From Streptomyces longispororuber (GTDB lineage: Bacteria; Actinomycetota; Actinomycetes; Streptomycetales; Streptomycetaceae): DNA of 48,000 nucleotides. The notes below the pieces were generated by a model that was not told the DNA's origin, ran no database searches, and was given only the letters and a program-made list of their open reading frames with translations. The translations under genes were made by a program, and so were the position numbers. Shown piece by piece: positions 31,977 through 39,536 of the stretch (position 1 is its first letter; the number at the start of each line of letters is the position of its first letter). Location of the stretch: NCBI RefSeq assembly GCF_024448165.1, contig NZ_JAMOLN010000051.1, forward strand, positions 1-48,000, written 5' to 3'.

Positions 31977-32070
31977 CCAAGATCCGGACCAGGCGCGGAC
32001 CAACTCGGATCAGCCGCAGTCAATTCGACCCATAGCCACAAGTCAGAGGCTAAACCGAGCCTGTACCACA

Positions 32071-32126
32071 AGCAGACGAAGAACCTTCTGGTGTCGTACT
32101 CGGCACAGAAGCTCGGGTTCTTCTAG
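32071..32126 (+). repeat. Right copy of the 56-bp direct repeat (detached ALDH 3' end; att-like)
   Basis: Second copy of the aldehyde dehydrogenase 3' end, ending in TAG at 32124-32126. Upstream, the frame gives only Y-H-K before unrelated sequence. It is followed eleven bases later by a strong terminator (32137-32174), which would suit the original end of the dehydrogenase gene. This suggests the 1.83 kb between the copies was inserted. Confidence 0.85.
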
Positions 32127-32136
32127 AGCCTCACGT

Positions 32137-32174
32137 CGGGTGTCTGGAGGGGGCTCTGCCCTTCCAGACACCCG
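32137..32174 (+). terminator. Strong terminator hairpin beyond the right repeat
   Basis: A 16-bp stem with one G-T pair: CGGGTGTCTGGAGGGG (32137-32152) with CCCTTCCAGACACCCG (32159-32174), 6-nt loop. No intact gene ends just before it on the plus strand, only the detached dehydrogenase tail. Confidence 0.8.
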
Positions 32175-32200
32175 CTGAGCACGGTCACCTGGACGTCTGC

Positions 32201-32220
32201 CGACTCCGGATTCCGAGTCG
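32201..32220 (-). terminator. Hairpin after the 59-residue minus-strand gene
   Basis: CGACTC (32201-32206) and GAGTCG (32215-32220) form a 6-bp stem with an 8-nt loop, seven bases past the small gene's stop on the minus strand. Its position supports that gene as a transcription unit. Confidence 0.4.
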
Positions 32221-32227
32221 ACGGATT

Positions 32228-32407
32228 TCAGCGGCGATTGATCCACTCCCACGCCAGAGACACGATCGCCGTCCCTGCCGCGGTGCCCATGGCGTGCGCG
32301 AGTCCCCTGACTCCGGCGCACATTGCCACCTGCGCAAGTCGGCGCGTGAACCGACTGCTTGCCGGGTGTTCTGTCGCCTGAGTGGTGAGGCGAGATGAAA
32401 GTTTCAC
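32228..32407 (-). CDS. Small membrane-peptide gene (59 residues, hypothetical)
   Basis: GTG start (CAC at 32405-32407), preceded seven to eight bases upstream by AGGGAG, then 59 codons and TGA. The N-terminal half is basic (MKLSSRLTTQ, SSRFTRRLAQ). The C-terminal half has a Gly/Ala-rich hydrophobic stretch (LAHAMGTAAGTAIVSLAW) ending EWINRR, a single short transmembrane helix with a positive tail. A hairpin follows the stop. It is divergent from the HTH-NTPase-TPR gene with 190 bp between. I do not recognise a family. It may be a partner of the neighbouring large protein or an independent small membrane protein. Confidence 0.5.
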   Translation of the reverse strand: MKLSSRLTTQATEHPASSRFTRRLAQVAMCAGVRGLAHAMGTAAGTAIVSLAWEWINRR

Positions 32408-32597
32408 GATCGGACTCCCTCATGCGGGTCTCAGCAGTGCTGCGTTCGCCCGGGAATCCTGCGAGAGGATGCTGTTCGCTTTCGAGGGAGGTCCGTGCCG
32501 GAGCAGCAATATTTCTCGACTTCCCTGATGGACGGGTCCGTCGCGCGCTGCCAACCTGAACGTAGGCGAACGAAACCGGTACGTCGGGAGAACTCCG

Positions 32598-35597
32598 TTG
32601 GGGCCGATCGACTTTTCCCGGATCCGCACGCGAGAAGATCTCTGCACGCAGTTGGTGGCTGTTTTCCATGCAGGGGGATGGAGCGTGCACCGTCTGGCGG
32701 CGGCCGCAGATCTGAGCCCGGCCACCGTGCAGGGCATCCTGAGCGGATCCACTGGCCTGCCCCGTACCGAAACCCTGCGTGCGTTCGTGACAGCCTGCGA
32801 TCAGGATCCGAAACCGTGGATCGAGGCTCGTGGACGCGTCGTGCGGGCCACCAGGGGTACGCCTACGGGCTGGCGGCGCGGCGACGAGAGCGCGGCGCGC
32901 CGACTGACACTCCCGACCCAGACCTGGCTTCCTGTCGCTGAGGCCGACCCGATAGCACTCGGTGTGCACCGCCCGAGGTCGGACCAGGGCGTGAACAGCC
33001 TGCCGCCCTATGTTCCGCGTGACGCCGATGAGGAGCTGAACCGCATCCTGGCGGAGGCCGGTGAGAACGGCGGAATGGTCCTGCTGACAGGCGATTCGAC
33101 CGCCGGGAAGACGCGGACCGCCTACGAGGCCATGCAACGTGTCCTGCCAGGTCATCTTCTATGGGCGCCACCCCCTGGGGCGGATCTGCGGGAACTGCCC
33201 GCGGTGATCGGGGCGCGAGCGGAGAACAGGTTCCTGCTGTGGCTGGACGACCTGGAGGGGCACCTGCACCCTCAGGGTCTGGACCCGAACCTTCTGGCCC
33301 GGTTGTCGGCAGCCGGGGTCGTCGTCCTGGCCACGCTGCGCGAGAGCCTGTACGACCTGTACCGACCCAGCGGTGAACACGCGGCCATCAGGGACGACAA
33401 TCTTCAGGCACATCTGGTCGCGCAAGCGGGCTCACGCGTCCTGAACATGGCCATGCAGGTGGAGATCGAGCGCGCCTGGAGCGCCGAGGAACTTCTCCGC
33501 ACGGCGCACGCCCCGGACGCGCGGCTTCAGGACGCGCTGGCGAACCACGGCCCGTTCGGCGTCGCGGAGTACTTGGCGGCCGGCCCGCTCCTTTGGCAGG
33601 AGTGGCGAGGTGCTCTGCGGGCCGGCGGGCGGCCCCGCGGTCACGCGCTGGTTGCCGCGGCCATCGACCTGGCCCGGGCCGGGATGATGGGCCCCGTACC
33701 GCATGAGGTGGTTGTCGAGGCCCACTACGCCTACCTGCGCAGTGCCGCGCATCTCCGTCCGGAGGAGGAGACCCTGGGGCAGGCCGTGCGGTGGGCGACG
33801 TTCGTCCGCCTCGGATCCACGAGTCTCCTCGTTCCCGACGCGGCAGCGGGGACCTGGAGGGTTTTCGACTATCTCGTCGACGAAGCCCAGAGGAAGCAGG
33901 GTTTCCCCGCCGTGCCCGAGTCGGTGTGGGAGATCGCGGAACGTGAGGCCACGGGATCCCAACGTCGAGGAGTGGCCTTCTCCGCGCACGCTGCGGGCCG
34001 CGCACGTACTGCCGAGAGGCTCTTTCGGGCGATGTGGGAGGACGGCGAGGAGAGCGGTCGCACTCTGGGGGTGATTCTCGCGCAGCAGCAGCGGTACGCG
34101 GAGGCCGAACCACTCCTCCGGTCAGCTGTGGCGGACGGCGACATCCTCGCCCCGGGTGCCTACGGCCTCCTGCTGACCCAGCTCGGCCGAATCGACGAAG
34201 CGGAACCCATGCTGCGCTGGGAAGCCGAGAACGGACTGACGGACAAGGGAAATGTCGCGCTGCTCCTCGGAGACGTTCTGGGCCGCCAGGGCCGCGCGTC
34301 GGAGGCGGCGGAGCAGTATCGGACGGCGGCCGCGGCAGGCTCTCCCTACGCACCGCTCGCGTTGGGCAGCTGCCTACTCGGCCAGGACAAGTGCGACGAG
34401 GCCGAACCATGGCTGCGGAAAGCCGCGGAGGCAGGCGACCGATACGCGGCGCCGAGGCTTGCGATCACGCTCATCCGTCTGGGACGACCGGACGAAGCCG
34501 AGGAGTGGCTGCGGGCATCTCTCGACATGGGTGTCACCGTGCACTTCATCGACGTCAGCCACGCGCTCACCGAACGAGGGCGGCCCGAGGCGGCGGAGAA
34601 GTGGCTGCGCGCTGCCGCGTACTCCCGCGCTGACGCAGCCATCGCCCTGGCCATGCGCCTCTTGGGCGAAGGGCGCTTTCAGGAGGCCGAACCGTGGGCA
34701 CGCAAAGTCGCCGCCCATGGTGACGCTGAAGGTCTCGCCACCCTGGGAGCAGTTCTCTGCGGTCAACTCCGCCTGTGTGAGGCGGAGCCCCTGTTGCGTC
34801 GGGCCGCGGAAGCCAGCAACACCAAGGGGACCATGTTCCTGAATTTCCTGCGGGACGAGGCCGAGCCGACCTTGCGGCTCCTGGCTGAGAAACAGGAAGT
34901 GTGGGCGGCGGAGCTGGGGCTGTTCCTCATGTCCCAGCAGCAGTTCGAAGAGGCGGAGCCTTGGCTCCGCCGAGCCGCCGAGGCGAACGCCTTCTCGACC
35001 GACGGGTCCCTGGCGAGCCTTCTCGGACAGGTCCTGCACCACCTAGGCCGGAGCGATGAAGCTGTTGCCTGGCTACGGACCGCCGTCGACCGAGGCCACA
35101 TGGAGGCGGCCCGCCACTTGGGCTCCCTGCTCCTTCAGCAAGGCCACGTCGAGGCAGAGCGCTGGCTGAGGCTCGCTGCCGAGGACGGTGACATGGAAGC
35201 CGCGCACGAACTGGGGTATCACTGCTTCATGGCTGATGATCGCCTCGAGGAAGCCGAACTCTGGCTGCGTAGGGCCGCCGCCCAGGTCCCGCAAGCAAGG
35301 ATGTGCCTCGGCGTGGTGCTGATCGGGACGGGCCCCGAACACATCGTTGAGGGCACGGAGTTGCTGCGTCAGGCAGCGGAAGCCGAGATCGATCCAGCCG
35401 CCTTCCTCTACGGAGACTTCCTGTGCGCGGCAGGACGTCCGGAGGAGTCGGAGCCCTGGTTGCGGCTGGCTGCGGACGCGGGAAACAGCGCGGCCGCGGA
35501 CAAACTCGCCGAAGTCCTTCAACAGCTCGGCAGGCCAGAGGACTTGGAGGAGACGCAGCACCTGGAAGAGACGCAGGGCCCGGCTTCCGAACCCTAG
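32598..35597 (+). CDS. HTH-NTPase-TPR protein of STAND-like architecture
   Basis: A 999-residue protein. Residues ~10-75 hold an XRE-like helix-turn-helix (AGGWSVHRLAAAADLSPATV). The NTPase has P-loop GDSTAGKT (165-172), Walker B LLWLDDLE (213-220) and ATLRES (245-250, sensor-like). Winged and helical regions run to ~490. Then about 15 TPR/Sel1-like repeats follow, each with a core such as AEPWLRRAAEAGD. TTG 32598 has GGGAG seven bases upstream. Codon choice is less extreme than in the neighbours, and the gene lies beside the att-like scar, suggesting horizontal gain. The order sensor repeats-NTPase-effector/DNA-binding end fits STAND switches used in signalling, defence or antibiotic regulation. 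Confidence 0.78.
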   Translation: MGPIDFSRIRTREDLCTQLVAVFHAGGWSVHRLAAAADLSPATVQGILSGSTGLPRTETLRAFVTACDQDPKPWIEARGRVVRATRGTPTGWRRGDESAARRLTLPTQTWLPVAEADPIALGVHRPRSDQGVNSLPPYVPRDADEELNRILAEAGENGGMVLLTGDSTAGKTRTAYEAMQRVLPGHLLWAPPPGADLRELPAVIGARAENRFLLWLDDLEGHLHPQGLDPNLLARLSAAGVVVLATLRESLYDLYRPSGEHAAIRDDNLQAHLVAQAGSRVLNMAMQVEIERAWSAEELLRTAHAPDARLQDALANHGPFGVAEYLAAGPLLWQEWRGALRAGGRPRGHALVAAAIDLARAGMMGPVPHEVVVEAHYAYLRSAAHLRPEEETLGQAVRWATFVRLGSTSLLVPDAAAGTWRVFDYLVDEAQRKQGFPAVPESVWEIAEREATGSQRRGVAFSAHAAGRARTAERLFRAMWEDGEESGRTLGVILAQQQRYAEAEPLLRSAVADGDILAPGAYGLLLTQLGRIDEAEPMLRWEAENGLTDKGNVALLLGDVLGRQGRASEAAEQYRTAAAAGSPYAPLALGSCLLGQDKCDEAEPWLRKAAEAGDRYAAPRLAITLIRLGRPDEAEEWLRASLDMGVTVHFIDVSHALTERGRPEAAEKWLRAAAYSRADAAIALAMRLLGEGRFQEAEPWARKVAAHGDAEGLATLGAVLCGQLRLCEAEPLLRRAAEASNTKGTMFLNFLRDEAEPTLRLLAEKQEVWAAELGLFLMSQQQFEEAEPWLRRAAEANAFSTDGSLASLLGQVLHHLGRSDEAVAWLRTAVDRGHMEAARHLGSLLLQQGHVEAERWLRLAAEDGDMEAAHELGYHCFMADDRLEEAELWLRRAAAQVPQARMCLGVVLIGTGPEHIVEGTELLRQAAEAEIDPAAFLYGDFLCAAGRPEESEPWLRLAADAGNSAAADKLAEVLQQLGRPEDLEETQHLEETQGPASEP

Positions 35598-35722
35598 CCG
35601 CCTCCGGGCGAGGCCGCGCCGACACGGCATGTCTCCAGCCAAGCCCTCGTACCCTTTAACGCCGATATTTCCCCGCCCACTCGATTTGGCCCGTCTCCTC
35701 CGCCCCCGTACGCCAAGATGAA

Positions 35723-35742
35723 AGCTCCGGCTTCGGGGAGCT
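35723..35742. other. Hairpin before the PAP2 gene
   Basis: AGCTCC (35723-35728) and GGAGCT (35737-35742) with an 8-nt loop, in the 164-bp gap after the TPR gene. It could terminate that gene or lie in the PAP2 leader 19 bp before its start. Confidence 0.35.
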
Positions 35743-35761
35743 AGACGACGGGGGGCTCGCG

Positions 35762-36457
35762 TTGGGGCGCGTGGTGGAAGTGGAGCGGGACGTGAGCGGG
35801 CGGGCGGTGCCCGAGGTGTTGCCCGGGGCGTTACGTGGGTGGCTGTGGGTGGTCGCCGGGCTCGGTGCGCTGGTGGTCGCCCTGGTCGGGGTGATGTACG
35901 CCGGGCACAGTGAGTCGGGGCAGGTGGACCGGTGGTTCGTGTTGCCGACGGAGGACAGCGTGGGGCCGCCCTGGCGGCGCGTCGCGCTGGCCACGGACTT
36001 CTGGGGGGAGCCCGCCGGTGCGGCGATCCTCGTCGGGGTCGGTGTGGTGGGGTGTCTGCTGCTGTTGCGGTGGCCTCGCGCGGCCGTGTTCCTCGTCGCC
36101 GGGGCCGGTGTGTCCGTGGTGACGGCGACGGTGGTCAAGTCCCTGGTCGGACGCACCATTCACGGTCCGGGCAATCTGTCCTATCCGAGCGGGCACACCG
36201 CCTTCGCCACCGCGCTCGCCCTCGTGGCGGCGCTGCTCGTGACCGGTCGGCTCGGGCTGGGCAGGGCGGTCGGCACGCTGCTCGTGCTCGGGGCGGGGCT
36301 GGTGGCCGGCGCCGTGATGGGGTGGGCCCAGGTCTCCCTGAGCGCCCACTACCCGACCGATGTCCTCGGCGGCTGGTGCACCGCGCTCGCCGTGGTGCCG
36401 GCGACGGCGTGGCTGGTCGACCGGACGGCGGATGCCGCCCGGCGCACACCCGGCTGA
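35762..36457 (+). CDS. PAP2-family membrane phosphatase
   Basis: A 231-residue membrane protein with five to six hydrophobic segments. The acid-phosphatase motifs are KSLVGRT (about 126-132), YPSGHTAFA with PSGH at 142-145, and AHYPTDVLGG with H196 and D200 as nucleophile pair. The Arg normally six residues before that His (SRxxxxxH) reads Gln190, so the third motif is imperfect. The family dephosphorylates lipid phosphates such as undecaprenyl diphosphate, which would suit the adjacent glycan cluster. Start TTG 35762 follows GGGGGG; GTG 35771 is also possible. Convergent with the aminotransferase gene, 7 bp apart. Confidence 0.83.
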   Translation: MGRVVEVERDVSGRAVPEVLPGALRGWLWVVAGLGALVVALVGVMYAGHSESGQVDRWFVLPTEDSVGPPWRRVALATDFWGEPAGAAILVGVGVVGCLLLLRWPRAAVFLVAGAGVSVVTATVVKSLVGRTIHGPGNLSYPSGHTAFATALALVAALLVTGRLGLGRAVGTLLVLGAGLVAGAVMGWAQVSLSAHYPTDVLGGWCTALAVVPATAWLVDRTADAARRTPG

Positions 36458-36464
36458 CGTCCCC

Positions 36465-37790
36465 TCACGCCAGGCGGCGGAAGACGGGCTTCACCGGCCG
36501 TCCCCCCACCCACGGCGTGGGATCGCCGGCGTCCAGTGCCTTGCGGTACACCGCGCACGCCTGCGCGACCACGTCGACGGTGTGGTCGATGTCGGCGTCG
36601 GTGAGCGCGCTGCTCACCACGAACGACGGGGCGAGGACGCCGCCCGCGAGGAGGTGGCGCAGGAACAGGGTGCGGTATTCCTGCGACGGCCGCCCGTGCT
36701 GGTCGAGGGTGCCGAAGACCAGGTTGCTGGCCCGGCCCCGGACGACCACGTGCTCGGCGACGCCCATGGCCGCGGCCGCGTCGCGGACTCCGGCGGCCAG
36801 CCGCTCGCCGAGCGCGTGCAGGCGCGCGGTGATGCCCTCTTCCACGTAGGTGGTCTGCACGGCCATGGCTGCCGCCAGGGAGTGCGTCTCGGCGCCGTGC
36901 GTGGTGGACAGCAGGAACACCCGGTCGCCGAAGTGGCGCAGCCCGCCCCGCTCCATCAGGTCGCGGCGCCCGGCGAGCGCGGAGACGGCGAACCCGTTGC
37001 CCAGCGCCTTGCCGAACGTGGACAGGTCGGGGACGACGCCGTACAAGCCCTGGGCGCCCGCCTCCGACCAGCGCAGGCCCGTGATCATCTCGTCGAAGAC
37101 GAGGACGCAGCCGTGCCGGTCGGCCAGGGCGCGCAGTCCTTCGAGGTAGCCGGGCGGGGGCTCGGTGTGGGCGGCGGGTTCGAGGACGATGCAGGCGATC
37201 TCGTCCTCGTACCGGGTGAGGATTTCCTCCGTGGCCGCCAGGTCCCCGTACGGGAAGGAGACCGTCAACTCGGTGGTCTGCGACGGGATTCCGGCGGACA
37301 TCGGTGTGGTGCCGATGAACCAGTCGTCGACGGAGAAGAACGGATGGTCGCCGCAGATGGCGACCCGCCGGCGCCCGGTGACGGCGCGCGCGAGGCGCAC
37401 CGCGGCGGTGGTGACGTCCGAGCCGTTCTTCGCGAACTTCACCATGTCGGCGGTCGGCACGGTGGCCAGGAAGCGTTCCGCGGCGTCGAGTTCCAGGACG
37501 GACGGCCGGGCGAAGTTGCTGCCGCGGTCGAGTTCCCGCCGGACGGCCTCGGTGACGCGCGGGTGGGCGTGCCCGAGGCTGACCGACCGCAGGCCGGAGC
37601 CGTACTCGACGTAGCGGTTGCCGTCGATGTCCCACACGTGTGCGCCGCGGCCGTGGCTGATGACGGGGGCCAGGTGTTCGGGGTACTGGTCGTCGCCCTT
37701 GGCGTAGGTGTGCGCGCCGCCGGGGATCAGTTCGTGCAGCCGCTCGTTGGCCTCGTGCGACCGGGGCAGCCGGAAGTCCTCGGTGTCCAC
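36465..37790 (-). CDS. Class III PLP aminotransferase (glutamate-1-semialdehyde aminomutase-like)
   Basis: A 441-residue fold-type I PLP enzyme. The Schiff-base lysine is K261 in STFGKALGNG, with cofactor aspartate D233 in FDEMITGLR; NGSDVTTAAVRLARA binds the phosphate. Despite the GSA-like sequence it lies in a sugar operon and not a haem locus, so it probably aminates a keto-sugar or makes an amino-acid-like decoration. GTG start (CAC 37788-37790) with GGGGAG upstream. It is the last gene of the operon, eight bases after the epimerase gene. Confidence 0.85.
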   Translation of the reverse strand: MDTEDFRLPRSHEANERLHELIPGGAHTYAKGDDQYPEHLAPVISHGRGAHVWDIDGNRYVEYGSGLRSVSLGHAHPRVTEAVRRELDRGSNFARPSVLELDAAERFLATVPTADMVKFAKNGSDVTTAAVRLARAVTGRRRVAICGDHPFFSVDDWFIGTTPMSAGIPSQTTELTVSFPYGDLAATEEILTRYEDEIACIVLEPAAHTEPPPGYLEGLRALADRHGCVLVFDEMITGLRWSEAGAQGLYGVVPDLSTFGKALGNGFAVSALAGRRDLMERGGLRHFGDRVFLLSTTHGAETHSLAAAMAVQTTYVEEGITARLHALGERLAAGVRDAAAAMGVAEHVVVRGRASNLVFGTLDQHGRPSQEYRTLFLRHLLAGGVLAPSFVVSSALTDADIDHTVDVVAQACAVYRKALDAGDPTPWVGGRPVKPVFRRLA

Positions 37791-37797
37791 GTGCGGA

Positions 37798-38349
37798 TCA
37801 GCTCCCCGTTTCCTTGAGCGCTTCGGCGAGGCCCGGCGCCTCCCGGTCCCGTGCCGACATCGACACCGGCGGCATCGGCCAGGGGACGGCCAGTTCCGGG
37901 TCGTCGAAGGCGATCGTCACGTCCTCGGCCGGGTCGTGCGGGCGGTCGATCCGGTACGAGGTGTCGGCGGTCTCGGTCAGCGCCTGGAAGCCGTGCGCGC
38001 ACCCCGCCGGGATGTAGAGGGTCGTCTGTGTCTCGCCGGACAGCTCGAACGTGGCCACGTTGCGGTACGTCGGCGAGTCCGGCCGGAGGTCCACGACGAC
38101 GTCGAAGATCCGCCCGTACGAGCAGCGCACCAGCTTGGCCTCGCCCTTGCCTGACCGCAGGTGCAGGCCGCGCAGTACGCCCCGCACGGAGCGGGAGACG
38201 CTGTCCTGGACGAAGGCGTCCGGGTCGAGGCCCACCGAGCGGACCACGTCGGCGTCGAAGGTGCGGCAGAAGAAGCCGCGTTCGTCGGCGTACGGCGTCG
38301 GTTCGAACAGGAACGCTCCGGTGATCTCCGGAACTTCGCTTGCCTTCAT
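37798..38349 (-). CDS. dTDP-4-dehydrorhamnose 3,5-epimerase family protein
   Basis: A 183-residue cupin epimerase of the RmlC type. By alignment from memory with Salmonella RmlC the catalytic H63 (LRGLH), Y132 (SYRI) and the Asp of SARD are kept, so it should epimerise a 4-keto-6-deoxy sugar nucleotide at C3 and/or C5. The tyrosine pair after the catalytic Tyr that helps hold the dTDP substrate is replaced by Pro-His, which may reflect a CDP-sugar substrate as suggested by the operon's cytidylyltransferase. ATG at 38349 has GAGGAAGG upstream, and overlaps the preceding stop (ATGA). Confidence 0.87.
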   Translation of the reverse strand: MKASEVPEITGAFLFEPTPYADERGFFCRTFDADVVRSVGLDPDAFVQDSVSRSVRGVLRGLHLRSGKGEAKLVRCSYGRIFDVVVDLRPDSPTYRNVATFELSGETQTTLYIPAGCAHGFQALTETADTSYRIDRPHDPAEDVTIAFDDPELAVPWPMPPVSMSARDREAPGLAEALKETGS

Positions 38350-39536
38350 GAAGCCTTCCTCGGGGCGTGGAGCAGCAGTGCGGTCAAGTCGGCAAACTGG
38401 CGCTGGAGTTGGGCGGTGACGGTGCGGTTCCGCTCGGCGAGGGTCTTCCTCAGCTCCGTCGAGCGCTTCTCCACCTCGCGGAACTGTTCGAGCAGCCGGT
38501 CGGCGTCGACCTCGCGGGCCGGGTGGCAGTACGGGCCGAGGCCCATGCGGTCCATCAGCGCGTCGCTCTTCGCGGCGTAGCTGAGGGCGAGGGTCGGGGT
38601 GCCGGCCTTCAGCGCGCAGACGAGGTTGTGGTAGCGGGTGGCGACGACGGTGTCGGCGGCCGCCGTCTCCTTCATCAGGTCGGCGAGCGAGCCGGCTTCG
38701 GCGGCGGTGACCAGCGGTGAGTCGACCGCGTCGAGGATCGCGGCGACCACCGGGGCGTCGCACGCGTCGCCGGTGAGCAGCCGGACGGTCCGGCCGTCGT
38801 CGGCCAGGGCGCGGACGAAGCGGGTCGTCCCGTCGAGGTAGCGCCGGTGGATCTCGTCGGCCCGGGCGCGGTCGTCGTTGCCGCCGTGGAAATCCATGAC
38901 GCCGACGCAGACCGTGCCGGACGAGGGGCCCGCGGGCGGTGTCGGCAGGGCGAACGCGAGGTCGGGGTAGACCTCGTCGCGCGCGGTGTCCACGCCCATC
39001 TCCCGCATCGCGTCGCGGGACTGGGTGTCCCGGTACGAGCGGTAGCGGGCGAGCCGCGCCGACCAGCGGACCAGGGTGCGGGTCGGCCGGTTGCCGATCG
39101 GGCCGGCGCCGACGCCGACCAGCGCGACCCGGGTGCCGACCAGGCGGCCGCTCGCGCAGAGCAGGAACAGCGCGTACGGGAAGCCCCAGGGCCGCAGCGG
39201 CAGGGTGGCCTCCAGGACGCCCATGCCGGGCACGATCACCACGTCGTGCCGGCGCACCCACGCGGCGGTGCGCACGACGTCGACGAGCTTGCCGAGTCCC
39301 TTGCCCGCGACGGCACTCGCCCGGGACGCGGTGCGGTACTCGCCGCGGTACCAGTGCAGCCGGGTCGCGGGAATCCCGTACCGGGCCGTGACGGCCTCGG
39401 GTCCGCCGCACAGCGCGTCGACGACCGCGCCGGGGTGCTCGGCGCGGAGGTGTCCGAGGACGGCTTCGAGCGATCCGTCGTTGCCGAGGTTGCCGGAGCC
39501 TAGGAGGCCGAACACCCCGACGCGGACGGCGGTCAC
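38346..39536 (-). CDS. Polysaccharide pyruvyltransferase family protein
   Basis: A 396-residue protein of the WcaK/CsaB type that transfers a pyruvyl group from phosphoenolpyruvate as a ketal onto a glycan sugar. GLLGSGNLGNDGSLEAVL at the N-terminus and VATRYHNLVCALKAGTPTLALSY near residue ~320 match the two Rossmann halves of this GT-B-like family, including the conserved R-x-H segment. GTG start (39534-39536) has GGGGAGG upstream and overlaps the glycosyltransferase stop (GTGA). It would add an acidic group to the surface polymer. Confidence 0.85.
   Translation of the reverse strand: MTAVRVGVFGLLGSGNLGNDGSLEAVLGHLRAEHPGAVVDALCGGPEAVTARYGIPATRLHWYRGEYRTASRASAVAGKGLGKLVDVVRTAAWVRRHDVVIVPGMGVLEATLPLRPWGFPYALFLLCASGRLVGTRVALVGVGAGPIGNRPTRTLVRWSARLARYRSYRDTQSRDAMREMGVDTARDEVYPDLAFALPTPPAGPSSGTVCVGVMDFHGGNDDRARADEIHRRYLDGTTRFVRALADDGRTVRLLTGDACDAPVVAAILDAVDSPLVTAAEAGSLADLMKETAAADTVVATRYHNLVCALKAGTPTLALSYAAKSDALMDRMGLGPYCHPAREVDADRLLEQFREVEKRSTELRKTLAERNRTVTAQLQRQFADLTALLLHAPRKAS

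Noticed and set aside
30298..32126. Integrase, transposase or tRNA gene belonging to the repeat-bounded insert
   Set aside because: Looked for recombinase motifs and tRNA-like cloverleaf sequence at and around both repeat copies; none seen.
32495..32941. A plus-strand GTG frame with GAGGGAGG just upstream
   Set aside because: From 32598 on it is the out-of-frame shadow of the NTPase-TPR gene, is Arg-rich and motif-free, and the spacing to the ribosome site is too short.
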